The translations under genes and the position numbers were made by a program. A model generated the notes under the pieces. It was not told the origin of the DNA, made no database searches, and was given only the letters and a program-made list of their open reading frames with translations. 64,000 bases of DNA, taken from the NCBI RefSeq assembly GCF_004114695.1, contig NZ_CP035310.1:2682850-2746849 (forward strand), in the 5' to 3' direction. This DNA comes from Erythrobacter sp. HKB08. GTDB lineage: Bacteria > Pseudomonadota > Alphaproteobacteria > Sphingomonadales > Sphingomonadaceae. Each line of letters opens with the position of its first letter. Position 1 is the stretch's first letter. Shown here piece by piece: positions 63,000 through 64,000 of the stretch.

Positions 63000-63869
63000 A
63001 TGAAAATCGCATTCATCGGCCTCGGCAACATGGGCGGCGGCATGGCCGCCAATCTCGTGAAGGCCGGCCACTCGGTGCGCGCCTTCGACCTCAGCGAAGA
63101 CGCGCTTGCCGCGGCCCGGGACAACGGCTGCGAAACCTTCACCAGCGCGGCCGAGGCTTGCGACGGCGTGGAAGCGGTCGTCTCGATGCTGCCGAACGGC
63201 CAGATCGTGAAGTCGGTCTACACCAGCGACGTCATCGGCAAGGCGCCTGAAGGTACCATCCTCCTAGACTGCTCGACCATCGACGTCGCAACCGCGCGCG
63301 AGGTTATCTCGGCAGCCAAGAGTTCGGGCTACGAAATGGTCGACGCGCCGGTTTCGGGCGGTATCGCAGCGGCCAACGCGGGCACGCTGACCTTTATGGT
63401 CGGCGGGACGGACAGCGCGTTCTCGCGCGCGAAGCCGATCCTCGAAGCGATGGGCAAGGCCGTGATCCATGCAGGCGACGCGGGCAATGGCCAGGCGGCG
63501 AAAATCTGCAACAACATGCTCCTCGCGATCCACATGATTGGTACCTGCGAGGCATTCAAAATGGCGGAGAAGCTCGGCCTCGATGCGCAGACCTTCTACG
63601 ACATTTCGTCAGTGAGCTCGGGCCAGAACTGGTCGATGACGAGCTATTGCCCCGTCCCGGGCGTCGGCCCGCAGAGCCCGTCGGACAACGACTACCAGGG
63701 CGGTTTCGCCACCGCGCTGATGCTGAAGGACCTTCGCCTCGCGATGGAAGCGGCGGACAATGCCGATGCAGCCGTTCCCATGGGTGCGCGCGCAGCCTCG
63801 ATTTACGAGGACTTCAACGGCGCAGGCAACGGACAGCTCGATTTCTCGGCCATCATCAAGACGTTCTGA
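63000..63869 (+). CDS. mmsB: 3-hydroxyisobutyrate dehydrogenase
   Basis: 289 residues; start after GGGAGAGGAAAAG. NAD motif FIGLGNMGGGMAANLVKAGH, the substrate Lys region NNMLLAIHMIGTCEAFKMAE, and the family mark DAPVSGGIAAANAGTLTFMV identify a beta-hydroxyacid dehydrogenase of the HIBADH group. It oxidises 3-hydroxyisobutyrate to methylmalonate semialdehyde, the MmsA substrate. Complete; the G20 run starts 6 nt after the stop. Confidence 0.93.
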   Translation: MKIAFIGLGNMGGGMAANLVKAGHSVRAFDLSEDALAAARDNGCETFTSAAEACDGVEAVVSMLPNGQIVKSVYTSDVIGKAPEGTILLDCSTIDVATAREVISAAKSSGYEMVDAPVSGGIAAANAGTLTFMVGGTDSAFSRAKPILEAMGKAVIHAGDAGNGQAAKICNNMLLAIHMIGTCEAFKMAEKLGLDAQTFYDISSVSSGQNWSMTSYCPVPGVGPQSPSDNDYQGGFATALMLKDLRLAMEAADNADAAVPMGARAASIYEDFNGAGNGQLDFSAIIKTF

Positions 63870-63875
63870 TTTCTT

Positions 63876-63895
63876 GGGGGGGGGGGGGGGGGGGG
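63876..63895. repeat. G20 homopolymer at the window end
   Basis: Twenty consecutive G start 6 nt after the mmsB stop. Such a run is rare and lies at the edge of the sequence, so its length, or its existence, may be an assembly artefact. Confidence 0.8.
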
Positions 63896-64000
63896 CACCG
63901 CGACAGCCGAGCCGGATTGTTTTTTTGACCCAAAGGGCTTGAACCAGCCCCGATGCAGGGGTGCCGTGGCGGCAGTTGGGAGGGTTACCAACCCCCCCGG
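63896..64000. other. Non-coding or low-quality tail
   Basis: Contains homopolymers (T7 near 63920, C7 near 63992) and no gene that can be supported. Probably a low-quality contig edge; nothing is recognised here. Confidence 0.5.

Overview
The window is high-GC proteobacterial chromosome. Several traits together suggest an aerobic carotenoid-forming alphaproteobacterium of the Sphingomonadales, close to the Erythrobacteraceae. These are the crtY-crtI-crtB cluster, several lipoproteins with Gly/Pro-rich linkers, many flavin monooxygenases and a CYP153-like P450, valine and acyl-CoA catabolism, and GGAAC-N16/17-CGTT promoter motifs of the alphaproteobacterial general stress factor EcfG. The taxonomic placement is inference, because no database search was possible. 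There is no rRNA, CRISPR array, transposase or integrase. Gene density is very high, with many ATGA, GTGA or TGATG overlaps, and no gene-free stretch exceeds about 250 nt.

Layout. 1-5.2 kb: 3' end of a phosphotransferase gene, an S8 autotransporter-like protease, dapD, and a three-gene stress-type operon behind an EcfG-like promoter. 5.2-16.8 kb: small exported proteins and housekeeping genes (M19 dipeptidase, DUF985 cupin, DoxX-like, SWIB, YbhB-like, S41 protease, GFA, fasciclin, EthD, hotdog, HPF, DUF188). The fasciclin gene has an unusual leader: a stress promoter, then a terminator-like hairpin, then a C10 tract before the start codon. 16.9-18.5 kb: an AT-richer orphan gene for a 540-aa membrane-anchored protein. 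18.5-21 kb: thiC behind a TPP riboswitch, with an uncharacterised small membrane protein between them. A paralogue of that protein lies 4 kb away. 21.1-29.8 kb: an SRAP-like protein lacking its catalytic Cys, then an oxidative cluster (two Baeyer-Villiger-type and one FMO-type monooxygenase, CYP153-like P450, nitronate monooxygenase, hotdog thioesterase). 29.9-36.3 kb: exported hydrolases (DUF885, PqqB-like MBL, amidohydrolase, S9 peptidase). 36.4-39.3 kb: small membrane and exported proteins. 39.4-43.7 kb: crtY, crtI, a LOG-family gene, crtB. 43.8-47.7 kb: a two-subunit biotin-dependent acyl-CoA carboxylase. 47.7-52.4 kb: Bcr/CflA-type efflux, DNA polymerase IV, Nudix, 6-phosphogluconolactonase, Dps, and a membrane protein. 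52.5-63.9 kb: SDR, zinc alcohol dehydrogenase, a pair of acyl-CoA dehydrogenases, tRNA-Gly(CCC), then a nearly complete valine catabolic set (mmsA, isobutyryl-CoA dehydrogenase, 3-hydroxyisobutyryl-CoA hydrolase, enoyl-CoA hydratase, mmsB). The window ends in a G20 run and low-complexity sequence that looks like a contig edge.

How the genes fit together. The right half reads as a catabolic region feeding acyl-CoA intermediates into valine-type and carboxylase pathways. The middle gives oxygenation capacity and peptide scavenging. Four good or near EcfG motifs and one weaker match precede genes for membrane, hydration-type or protective proteins (the 4460-5208 operon, fasciclin, the 195-aa exported protein, dps, MipA), so part of the window probably belongs to the general stress regulon.
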